Part shown: in pieces, positions 1-5,493 of the stretch
How the letters are laid out: every line of letters starts with the position of its first letter
How positions within the stretch are numbered: the stretch's first letter is position 1
From: Elusimicrobia bacterium CG06_land_8_20_14_3_00_38_11
Lineage (GTDB): Bacteria; Elusimicrobiota; UBA8919
Reading direction: 5' to 3'
DNA length: 5,493 nt
NCBI GenBank assembly: GCA_002780205.1
Contig: PEVQ01000187.1
Span: forward strand, 2,334 to 7,826
Position numbers and translations under genes: made by a program
Notes under the pieces: model-generated
Database searches by the model: none
What the model saw: only the letters and a program-made list of their open reading frames with translations
Told to the model about the DNA's origin: nothing

Positions 1-2
1 CA

Positions 3-272
3 AATAAAAGCAACAAAGTTCTTTACATCGGGGTTACCAATAATCTTGAATGCAGAATGTATGAACATAAAAACAAATTGGTAAAAGGATTTACGGAAAA
101 ATACAACCTGACGAAATTAGTATATTACGAAGTAACAAGTGATATCATAAGTGCAATAAAAAGAGAAAAGCAGTTAAAGAATTGGCACAGAGATTGGAAA
201 ATAAAATTGATAAATGATTTTAATCCTGAATGGAAGGATTTAAGTATAGATGCTGAAATGAATTCAGCATGA
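3..272 (+). CDS. GIY-YIG nuclease, YhbQ-like small stand-alone type (5' end outside window)
   Basis: This is the C-terminal part of a small single-domain GIY-YIG nuclease. The frame is open from base 3 and the true start lies upstream. The ATG at 57 is not the start, because the YIG motif (LYIGVTNN, bases 21-44) comes before it. Visible landmarks are YIG at 24-32, the LxxR motif with the conserved arginine (LECR, 45-56), the YEHK helix, and AIKREKQLKNW, whose Glu (codon 165-167) fits the family metal-binding Glu. The end NPEWKDL is typical of the roughly 80-95 residue stand-alone members. The 'GIY' strand is missing only because of the window edge. Family members cut DNA through a single metal-dependent site, but the role of these small proteins is poorly known. 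The last residues (about IDAEMNSA) and the stop codon are encoded by a palindromic repeat (245-274), so the tail looks acquired. The family call is firm; the cellular role is unknown. Confidence 0.9.
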   Translation, partial: NKSNKVLYIGVTNNLECRMYEHKNKLVKGFTEKYNLTKLVYYEVTSDIISAIKREKQLKNWHRDWKIKLINDFNPEWKDLSIDAEMNSA

Positions 273-274
273 CA
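245..274 (+). repeat. Palindromic element copy 1 (right arm only), overlapping the nuclease stop codon
   Basis: This arm starts TATAGATGCTGAA and ends TGACA. Its stem is TGCTGAA (251-257), loop ATGAA (258-262), TTCAGCA (263-269). The first 13 bases recur exactly at 5480-5492. Bases 249-274 match 328-353 except for two compensatory changes. The nuclease stop TGA (270-272) is made by the terminal TGACA, so the arm encodes the protein's last residues. No left arm is visible upstream, so this is a half-element. Confidence 0.85.
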
Positions 275-282
275 GCCAAGAA

Positions 283-353
283 TGTCATTCCGAATTTATT
301 TCGGAATCCCATGAGATGCTGGAATAAGATGCCGAAATGAATTCGGCATGACA
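283..353 (+). repeat. Palindromic element copy 2 (complete, two stem-loops)
   Basis: This is a complete element of 71 bases with imperfect terminal inverted repeats: TGTCATTCCGAA at the left and TTCGGCATGACA at the right, 11 of 12 positions complementary. The left stem-loop pairs ATTCCGAA (287-294) with TTCGGAAT (300-307) around loop TTTAT. The right stem-loop pairs TGCCGAA (330-336) with TTCGGCA (342-348) around loop ATGAA. The linker between arms (308-329) is purine-rich and lacks the TCTATAGA core of copies 4 and 5. It fills most of the 98-base gap and ends 17 bases before the kinase start, so it would lie in the mRNA leader. There is no T-tract, so it is not a typical intrinsic terminator. 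Confidence 0.88.
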
Positions 354-358
354 CAAAC

Positions 359-363
359 AGGAG
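359..363 (+). promoter_or_regulatory. Shine-Dalgarno sequence of the receiver-kinase gene
   Basis: AGGAG lies seven bases before the ATG at 371, which is good spacing and fixes the kinase start. It directly follows palindromic element copy 2. By contrast, no such motif precedes the kelch gene start at 1506. Confidence 0.8.
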
Positions 364-370
364 AACAAAT

Positions 371-1501
371 ATGAAGCCAAAAAAAATTCTTGTTGTGGAC
401 GATGAACCGGAAATTCTGAAATTTATTGAAAAGGCACTTACAAAAAACGGCTATTTCGTAAAAACAACGACTAATCCGTTTGAAGCGGTTAAGATTCTTC
501 GCTCCGCTCAGAATGACAATTTTGATGTCGCAATAATTGACTTAAGAATGCCGGAAATTGACGGGATGAAACTTTTGGAAATTATCAAAAAGGACTCCCC
601 TAAAATTGAGGTTATCATAATTACCGCTCATGCGACGATTGAAACTGCGATTGAATGTCTCAAAAAAGGTGCGGATGATTATCTAATCAAGCCGTTTGAG
701 ATAAAGGAACTTCTGATGACTGTTGAAAAAACACTGGAAGTAAAAATAATTAAATCGCAATTGGTTTCTATGAAAGAAATGGATAAACTGAAAGACGAGT
801 TTGTATCCACCGTTTCACACGAATTAAAAACGCCGCTTCAGGCGATTTCAGGCGCTGCGGAACTTGTTATGAACACTGAAGAATTTAACACGGACAAAAG
901 AAAAGAGCATCGTCGGAAAGAAGATGAACAGTTAATAAAACTTTTTGAGATTGTCTCAAGACAGACGGATAAAATGAAATCGCTTGTGAATGACCTGCTT
1001 GATTTCGCCAAAATGGAAGCGGGTTTTATGGAAATTAAAAAATCACATTGTGAAATAAATAAATTGGTCAACGATGCGATAAAAGAAATACAGGTGCTTG
1101 CCGATAACAAAGAAATAGAAATTACGCAGGAGATTTTTTCAGCCGATGCCGTTTGCGTTCACTGTGACAGCGAAAGGATAAAACAGGTTCTCACTAATTT
1201 TTTATCAAACTCAATAAAATATACCGGTGAAGGCGGAAAAATATCTGTCTGGTTTGAAAAATCTGCCGGCGAAGTTGAAATCGGGGTTGAAGATAACGGG
1301 AAAGGGATTTCTAAAGAAAATCTGGGAAAGGTGTTTGAAAAGTTTTACCGTGTTGACCAATCATTAACCCGTGAATCAGGCGGGTTTGGGTTAGGACTTT
1401 CAATTGCCAAAAAAATTATAGAACTTCACGGCGGAAAAATCCGGGTGGAATCCGACGGTCTCGGCAAGGGTTCAACTTTTATTTTCACATTACCAATTTA
1501 A
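371..1501 (+). CDS. Receiver-histidine kinase fusion (REC-HisKA-HATPase), cytoplasmic
   Basis: This 376-residue two-component protein has an N-terminal receiver domain and a C-terminal histidine kinase. Receiver (about 5-120): acidic pair D10/D11, phospho-acceptor D57 (IIDLRMPEIDG), T85 and K107 (KPF), so all catalytic positions are present. HisKA (about 138-216): H-box with H150 (FVSTVSHELKTPL), then helix 2 ending LLDFAKMEAG. ATPase (about 230-376): N-box LTNFLSNSIKYT, G1 DNGKGI (308-313), F-box FEKFYR, G2 GGFGLGLSIA (337-346). There is no signal peptide, membrane segment or sensor domain, so it should be soluble and probably receives phosphate or a regulatory signal at D57 from another kinase. 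Its partner regulator is not in the window. Residues 42-50 of the receiver are encoded by a repeat-like sequence and the loop is about three residues longer than usual. Helix 1 and helix 2 of HisKA are separated by an unusually long charged stretch (about 173-187). The stop is 4 bases before the next start, suggesting one transcript. Confidence 0.95.
   Translation: MKPKKILVVDDEPEILKFIEKALTKNGYFVKTTTNPFEAVKILRSAQNDNFDVAIIDLRMPEIDGMKLLEIIKKDSPKIEVIIITAHATIETAIECLKKGADDYLIKPFEIKELLMTVEKTLEVKIIKSQLVSMKEMDKLKDEFVSTVSHELKTPLQAISGAAELVMNTEEFNTDKRKEHRRKEDEQLIKLFEIVSRQTDKMKSLVNDLLDFAKMEAGFMEIKKSHCEINKLVNDAIKEIQVLADNKEIEITQEIFSADAVCVHCDSERIKQVLTNFLSNSIKYTGEGGKISVWFEKSAGEVEIGVEDNGKGISKENLGKVFEKFYRVDQSLTRESGGFGLGLSIAKKIIELHGGKIRVESDGLGKGSTFIFTLPI
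492..518 (+). repeat. Palindromic element part-copy 3, inside the receiver-domain coding sequence
   Basis: This stretch begins AGATTCTTCGC and ends CAGAATGACA. It ends in the same GAATGACA as copy 4 and has outer pairing ATTCT (494-498) with AGAAT (510-514) plus an inner GC/GC pair. The TTCTTCGCTCCGCTCAGAA core is, from memory, a commonly recurring intergenic palindrome arm in bacterial genomes. Here it is read in frame as residues 42-49 (ILRSAQND), in the loop between helix 2 and strand 3. Only one arm is present. Chance similarity cannot be excluded from this window alone. Confidence 0.55.
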
Positions 1502-1503
1502 AA

Positions 1504-1640
1504 CAATGAAAAATTGTAAATTAAAAATTACTTGTAAAAGTCATTCCCGAATGTCTCTATCGGGAATCTATAGATTCCGTGTCAAGCACGGAATGACACC
1601 CTGTATCATTTTTCATTTTACATTTTTAATTTTTAATTGT
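1504..1640 (+). repeat. AT-rich inverted-repeat pair flanking palindromic copy 4
   Basis: AATTAAAAATTA (1519-1530) and its exact complement TAATTTTTAATT (1627-1638) lie on either side of the palindromic element, within larger low-complexity runs (1504-1535 and 1607-1640). Both arms are inside the 5' end of the kelch gene. The right arm encodes most of the hydrophobic signal-peptide core (FHFTFLIFN). The same AT-rich words recur after the gene, including TTTTACATTTTT at 1616-1627 and 5397-5408, so this is a repeated sequence type and not only ordinary AT bias. Confidence 0.6.
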
Positions 1641-4600
1641 CTCTATGCCGGTTCCTCTACAACATATACGACATATAATCAATTTAACGCCGGAAACCCA
1701 AAGGAAAATACTATGGTTTTCGGAACGGCGGACGCCGACGGATATGTCAATCTGGAAAATAATTTTTACGATATTACAAATACTCCGGGCCCGACTGCCA
1801 GAAAGTGGCATGCGACGGCATACAGTTCATCAAAAGATAAAATAGTTTTATTCGGCGGTTTGGGTGCGGTTTTATTGAACGACACATGGATTTACAATCC
1901 GCAGACAAACCAGTGGACTCAAAAATCGCCGTCAACAATTCCCGCTGCGAGATACGGACATATACTAATTTCTTCAGGAACAAATAAAGCGATTCTATTC
2001 GGTGGATACAACGGCTCCGCATTTTTCAACGATACTTGGGAATACAATTTTGACACGGATAACTGGACAGAGGTTATAACGGTTTCCTCACCGACGGCTG
2101 CTGCGTATTCCTGTGCCGCTTATGATTCGGACAATAATAAAATAATTTTATTCGGCGGACAATATGAAGGCATAAAATCGTCGGATACATGGATTTATCA
2201 TATTTCGGGTTCCTCCTGGACAAAAGGCGCATATGGTCCTTCAAAACGAGTAGCACCTTCAGGTTGCTATGATAAAAAAAATCAAAAATTTGTAATTTTT
2301 GGTGGTGAGGGCGATAGCGTCTATCTTTCAGATACCTGGGTTTATAATTATATTCAAAACTTATGGACACTCAAAACTCCAGACGGAAGTATAACTTCAA
2401 GAAAAGATACTCAAATGGTGTTTGATACAAGAAATGAAAGATCTGTTTTGTTTGGAGGTAGCGCCCCGGCATATAAAGACGATATATGGTTTTATGATTA
2501 CGCCGTTAATAAATGGTCAAATTCACAGCCGTCTCAAACTGCCACTGCGAGATACGGTTTTTCAATGAATTATATTTCTTCAATTCAGAAAGCGTTTCTG
2601 TTCGGCGGTAGGGATAACAGCGGTGACAAAAATGATTTTTATAATTATGTTTTCCGTTCAAGTGGCACATACACAACCATTTATTTTGATACTCCATTTT
2701 CAACGGAACTTTACTGGCTTTCTGTTGAAGCACCTACAATGAATGGCGAACCCTCAAACACAACACTAAAATTTCAAGTTGCATCCTCAATAGATAACTC
2801 AACATATTCTGATTTTATCGGCTATGACGGGACATCAGGTACAGATTTTGCATATAATGGAGTTGACCCCACAGGAATTTGGAATGATAACACCAAGAAT
2901 AATCTTACAAACGAAAGGTACTTAAAACTGAAATTCTTTTTTGATACTACGGAGCCGCCGTTATCAGGCACACTTCAAAGCGTTACGGTCCATTTCAACA
3001 GAAGTCCGTCAAGACCGTCGCTACTATCTCCGACAAATAATTTTTCAACAAATGTTACGACACCCGATTTTAACTGGTATGCTGTTTCCGACGACGACGG
3101 CGACTCTGTTTCTTATAAAATTGAGATTGCCGATAATGCCGGTTCTGTTATCATATCATCAGAAAATATAGCAACGACTTCTTATTCCACGACGACAATT
3201 CTATCACACGGAACATATTTATGGTGGGTTTATGGATATGACGGAGCGAATTATTCCTTGTGCTCATCCACCTATACGCTTTATATTGATACATTTCCGC
3301 CTGCTGCCGTAACATCTTTTTCAGCGTCTATAGGTTCTTACAACGGAGCAATAAATCTTTTGTGGACCGCTCCCGAAAACACAGGAAGTACGGGCAATAT
3401 TTCAACAGGAAAATATTTTGTCAGATATGCGACATACTCTTTTTTAACAGAGACCGACTGGCAGAATAATTGGTCCGGCGAACAAACAATTTCAAAATCA
3501 CCGATTATCCCGGGTGAAAACCAGACATTTACTTTTAACGGACTTTCAGATGCAACAACATATTATTTTTCCGTGAAAACGCAGGACGGCACCGGAAATG
3601 TTTCTTTGCTTTCTTCAACATCCCCGTTTTGCATGACAAATGCCGCACCACAGGTTATTGTAAAATTTCCAAACGGTTCCGAAACATTTTCCGGAAACAA
3701 AACTGTTTCTTGGACATACTCTGACCCATATCCGCCGGACGATGAGCATAAATTTGCGATTTACGATTCTTCAGACGGTGTAAATTTCACCGTTATGATT
3801 ACCTCCGGGCTTCCTGATAAAACAACATATTATTTATGGAATACAAAGACCGTCAGAAATTCCGCATATCACAAAATAAAGGTTGCTGCGACCGACACCA
3901 GAGGGCTTTCGGGTTCTGATGTTTCTGATAATTATTTTACCGTTGATAATTCGAATATTGCGCCGGTTGTCTCTTTAATTCAGCCGAATGGTTCTGAAAA
4001 AATTTCGGGAAGTTACACAATAAGTTTTTCGGTTACCGACGAAAATCTGGCGGATACGCATAAATTCACGATTTTCGCTTCAACCAATTCCGGGTATTCT
4101 TACGATATAAAAATCGCCGAAAATATTATCTTTACAAGTTATTTGTGGAATACGATACTTTATCCCAATTCGCCTAAATATCGTATAAAAATTTTAGCAA
4201 CTGATGACGGAAGCCCGCCGCTTACTGTTGAAGATTTTTCTGATGCTAATTTTGAAGTCAATAATAACAATAAGACCCCGTCTGCACCCGTGCTTATTTC
4301 ACCGCTTAATGATTCTTACAATACGATAGCGGCCCTGAAATTTGTGTGGCAGAAGTCAACTGACCCGAATCCGGAAGATTTATTGACATATACCGTTTAT
4401 TATTCATCCGACAGTTATTTCCGCTATGCAAATGTCGTTTCGGGAATTACGGATACTGAATATACGCCAACCAACCTTGCTGAAAATGTGAAATACTACT
4501 GGAAAGTTGCATCGTTTGACCCATTTGGCGCTATTGCTATTTCTAATCCGTTTAATTTTATTGCCTCATGGAGCAAGGATGACTCCGACGATGGAAAGGT

Positions 4601-5312
4601 TCGCGTTGAGATAGACGAACTCCCGCCGGGTTATTATGTCAAAGTTGAAAATACCTCCGCTGATTTTTCCGCTGCCATAAAAGATTCCATTTCCGACCGT
4701 CTTATAAAATATATTAATCAACAGGCATATAAAATTACCGTCTATGACAAAAATAATGTTCCTCAAAATATCTCAGCGAGAGGAAGCGTGAGATTTAATT
4801 ATTCGGACGGAAATTCCGACGGATACGTCGACGACACGGATATAAAAATTGATAATATCCGGATTGCCAACTTGGACGAAACAAAAAACAGATGGGAATT
4901 TCCCCGTGCTGCTCAAATTATTGATAAAACCAAAAAATATGTGAAGGTTGATGTTGAGCATTTTTCATATTTTACGACGGTTGCATCGGTTGTGCCAACA
5001 AAAAAGGTCTCAAATATAGTCAACTATCCCAACCCGTTTAATCCGGATAAAGAAACTACAACGATAAAATATGTGTTGACGGAATCGGACGATGTTTTAA
5101 TACGGATTTTCAATCTTGTCGGCGATTTGGTTTATGAAAGAAAAATAGATGCGGGGCAGGAAGGCGCAGTCGGACAGCCGGAGGGCTACACGAATGAGAT
5201 AACTTGGAACGGCAAAAACGGGAACGATATTATTGCGGCAACCGGCGTGTATATTCTTGAAATTAAATCAGGCAAAGATAAAGATGTGAGAAAAATAGCG
5301 GCAATCAAGTGA
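1506..5312 (+). CDS. Secreted kelch-propeller, FN3/Ig-like, FlgD-like C-terminal domain protein
   Basis: This is a 1268-residue exported, probably cell-surface protein. The N-terminus has a hydrophobic stretch (about 33-47) and a possible cleavage site after LYA48. Six kelch repeats span about 96-380, each with an FGG turn (starting at 116, 165, 216, 265, 316, 366) and, in most, a DTW-Y...W motif about 10-20 residues later, giving a likely six-bladed propeller. Next come a beta-sandwich-like region (about 388-498), FN3-like modules (about 503-595 and 597-706), two similar Ig-like modules (712-815 and 817-920), another FN3-like module (923-1020), a region with one Asp-rich loop DGNSDGYVDD (1101-1110), and a FlgD-like domain (about 1171-1268) starting NYPNPFNP and ending GVYILEIKSG...KIAAIK. 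The last is the kind of C-terminal domain seen on many secreted proteins of FCB-type bacteria, where related ones act in sorting; that role is inferred here. No enzymatic residues are recognised, so binding or adhesion is likely. The start is uncertain: 1506 has no Shine-Dalgarno, and in-frame ATGs exist at 1551 and 1593. I prefer 1506 because it gives a Lys-rich n-region. Confidence 0.88.
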   Translation: MKNCKLKITCKSHSRMSLSGIYRFRVKHGMTPCIIFHFTFLIFNCLYAGSSTTYTTYNQFNAGNPKENTMVFGTADADGYVNLENNFYDITNTPGPTARKWHATAYSSSKDKIVLFGGLGAVLLNDTWIYNPQTNQWTQKSPSTIPAARYGHILISSGTNKAILFGGYNGSAFFNDTWEYNFDTDNWTEVITVSSPTAAAYSCAAYDSDNNKIILFGGQYEGIKSSDTWIYHISGSSWTKGAYGPSKRVAPSGCYDKKNQKFVIFGGEGDSVYLSDTWVYNYIQNLWTLKTPDGSITSRKDTQMVFDTRNERSVLFGGSAPAYKDDIWFYDYAVNKWSNSQPSQTATARYGFSMNYISSIQKAFLFGGRDNSGDKNDFYNYVFRSSGTYTTIYFDTPFSTELYWLSVEAPTMNGEPSNTTLKFQVASSIDNSTYSDFIGYDGTSGTDFAYNGVDPTGIWNDNTKNNLTNERYLKLKFFFDTTEPPLSGTLQSVTVHFNRSPSRPSLLSPTNNFSTNVTTPDFNWYAVSDDDGDSVSYKIEIADNAGSVIISSENIATTSYSTTTILSHGTYLWWVYGYDGANYSLCSSTYTLYIDTFPPAAVTSFSASIGSYNGAINLLWTAPENTGSTGNISTGKYFVRYATYSFLTETDWQNNWSGEQTISKSPIIPGENQTFTFNGLSDATTYYFSVKTQDGTGNVSLLSSTSPFCMTNAAPQVIVKFPNGSETFSGNKTVSWTYSDPYPPDDEHKFAIYDSSDGVNFTVMITSGLPDKTTYYLWNTKTVRNSAYHKIKVAATDTRGLSGSDVSDNYFTVDNSNIAPVVSLIQPNGSEKISGSYTISFSVTDENLADTHKFTIFASTNSGYSYDIKIAENIIFTSYLWNTILYPNSPKYRIKILATDDGSPPLTVEDFSDANFEVNNNNKTPSAPVLISPLNDSYNTIAALKFVWQKSTDPNPEDLLTYTVYYSSDSYFRYANVVSGITDTEYTPTNLAENVKYYWKVASFDPFGAIAISNPFNFIASWSKDDSDDGKVRVEIDELPPGYYVKVENTSADFSAAIKDSISDRLIKYINQQAYKITVYDKNNVPQNISARGSVRFNYSDGNSDGYVDDTDIKIDNIRIANLDETKNRWEFPRAAQIIDKTKKYVKVDVEHFSYFTTVASVVPTKKVSNIVNYPNPFNPDKETTTIKYVLTESDDVLIRIFNLVGDLVYERKIDAGQEGAVGQPEGYTNEITWNGKNGNDIIAATGVYILEIKSGKDKDVRKIAAIK
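1540..1598 (+). repeat. Palindromic element copy 4 (complete), inside the signal-peptide coding region
   Basis: This 59-base element has terminal inverted repeats GTCATTCC (1540-1547) and GGAATGAC (1590-1597). The left stem-loop pairs ATTCCCGA (1543-1550) with TCGGGAAT (1560-1567) around a 9-base loop. The linker is CTATAG. The right stem-loop pairs ATTCCGTG (1574-1581) with CACGGAAT (1587-1594) around TCAAG. It is translated without a stop within kelch-protein residues 12-31. TGTA occurs on both sides (1533-1536 and 1602-1605), a possible 4-base target duplication. Counting one TGTA copy, the insert is 69 bases, exactly 23 codons. Confidence 0.9.
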
Positions 5313-5410
5313 GGCAATTAAAAATTAAAAGTTAAAAATAAAAAATTATGGATAAAATTATTATTAAATCTTTTCACCTAAATTTTTAATTTTACATTTT
5401 ACATTTTTAC
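5313..5410 (+). repeat. AT-rich inverted-repeat region downstream of the kelch gene
   Basis: Right after the stop, AATTAAAAATTA (5316-5327) faces AATTTTTAATT (5381-5391), an 11-base inverted repeat, with TTTTACATTTTAC and TTTTACATTTTT following to 5408. No open frame with a ribosome site is seen in this stretch. It could fold into a long weak A/U stem in the transcript, but it has no GC-rich stem like an intrinsic terminator. It shares its words with the AT-rich arms at 1504-1640. Confidence 0.55.
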
Positions 5411-5426
5411 TAAGGGGAGCATAAAA

Positions 5427-5446
5427 TACTTTACATCCGTAAAGTA
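5427..5446 (+). repeat. Perfect short hairpin downstream of the kelch gene
   Basis: TACTTTAC (5427-5434), loop ATCC, GTAAAGTA (5439-5446): an 8-base-pair perfect stem 115 bases after the stop codon. It is followed by CTTCGTCTG and not a T-run, so a Rho-independent terminator is doubtful. It abuts palindromic element copy 5 and may be another repeat module or a protein-binding dyad. Confidence 0.5.
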
Positions 5447-5453
5447 CTTCGTC

Positions 5454-5493
5454 TGTCACCCTGAACTCGTTTCAGGGTCTATAGATGCTGAAT
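5454..5493 (+). repeat. Palindromic element copy 5 (right arm cut by window end)
   Basis: It begins TGTCA, then a stem-loop CCCTGAA (5459-5465), loop CTCGT, TTCAGGG (5471-5477), then the linker TCTATAGAT shared with copy 4 (1567-1575), then TGCTGAA as in copy 1. The window ends inside the right arm. By analogy the next bases should complete TTCAGCATGACA. Confidence 0.85.

Noticed and set aside
283..353. Intrinsic terminator between the nuclease and kinase genes
   Set aside because: The stems are good but neither is followed by a T-run. The two-arm structure matches the repeat family found elsewhere in the window.
273..370. Sigma-70 promoter for the kinase gene
   Set aside because: I could not find a convincing -35/-10 pair with proper spacing; the gap is mostly palindromic element.
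838..1110. Open frame on the minus strand inside the kinase gene
   Set aside because: It lies opposite the conserved HisKA coding region, has no recognisable domain, and is explained as a shadow of the real gene.
1540..1598. Neisseria dRS3-type repeat (ATTCCC, 8 bases, GGGAAT)
   Set aside because: The ends look similar, but the spacing between ATTCCC and GGGAAT is 13 bases here and the second arm is different.
1626..1643. Lipoprotein lipobox at FLIFNC (Cys45)
   Set aside because: The residue before Cys is Asn and not a small residue such as Gly, Ala or Ser, so signal peptidase II cleavage is unlikely; cleavage after LYA is more plausible.
1645..1845. Alternative + frame and minus-strand frames over the start of the kelch gene
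   Set aside because: The kelch frame continues with clear repeats. The others are short, low in recognisable motifs and lack ribosome binding sites.
4806..4835. Dockerin domain at DGNSDGYVDD
   Set aside because: Only one Asp-rich calcium-loop-like motif is visible, while dockerins carry two. It is better read as a single loop in a beta domain.
1..5493. CRISPR array
   Set aside because: The repeats are not regularly spaced, are palindromic with variable arms, and no spacers or Cas genes are present.

Overview
This window is AT-rich bacterial chromosome with three genes on the + strand and no RNA genes, CRISPR array or intact transposon. The order is: the 3' part of a small stand-alone GIY-YIG nuclease gene (cut by the left edge), a soluble receiver-histidine kinase fusion, and a 1268-residue secreted protein. 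The secreted protein has a kelch propeller, several fibronectin/Ig-like modules and a FlgD-like C-terminal domain with an NYPNPFNP motif. That style of surface protein, the hybrid kinase and the palindromic repeats suggest an uncultured, probably Gram-negative lineage such as Elusimicrobiota or an Ignavibacteria/FCB-type relative. This assignment is a low-confidence inference, because no phylogenetic marker is present.

Layout: 3-272 nuclease C-terminus; 273-370 short intergenic region filled mostly by a palindromic element; 371-1501 kinase, with a good Shine-Dalgarno sequence; 1506-5312 secreted kelch protein, starting 4 bases after the kinase stop and so probably co-transcribed; 5313-5493 non-coding, with AT-rich repeats, one perfect hairpin and the start of another palindromic element.

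The most striking feature is a family of short modular palindromes (five copies or part-copies: 245-274, 283-353, 492-518, 1540-1598, 5454-5493 and beyond). A complete copy has a left stem-loop starting (T)GTCA, a TCTATAGA-like linker and a right stem-loop ending TGACA. Three part- or whole copies lie inside coding sequence, one in each gene. They supply the last residues of the nuclease, a loop of the kinase receiver domain, and an in-frame insert of about 23 residues in the signal peptide of the kelch protein. Two right arms differ only by a compensatory base-pair change. This resembles the in-frame palindromic elements known from Rickettsia, but the arms differ in sequence. Whether the adjacent GIY-YIG nuclease has anything to do with spreading the elements is an open and testable idea.

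No pathway links the three genes. The kinase and secreted protein may form a two-gene unit, but the sequence does not show what the kinase senses or which protein it phosphorylates.
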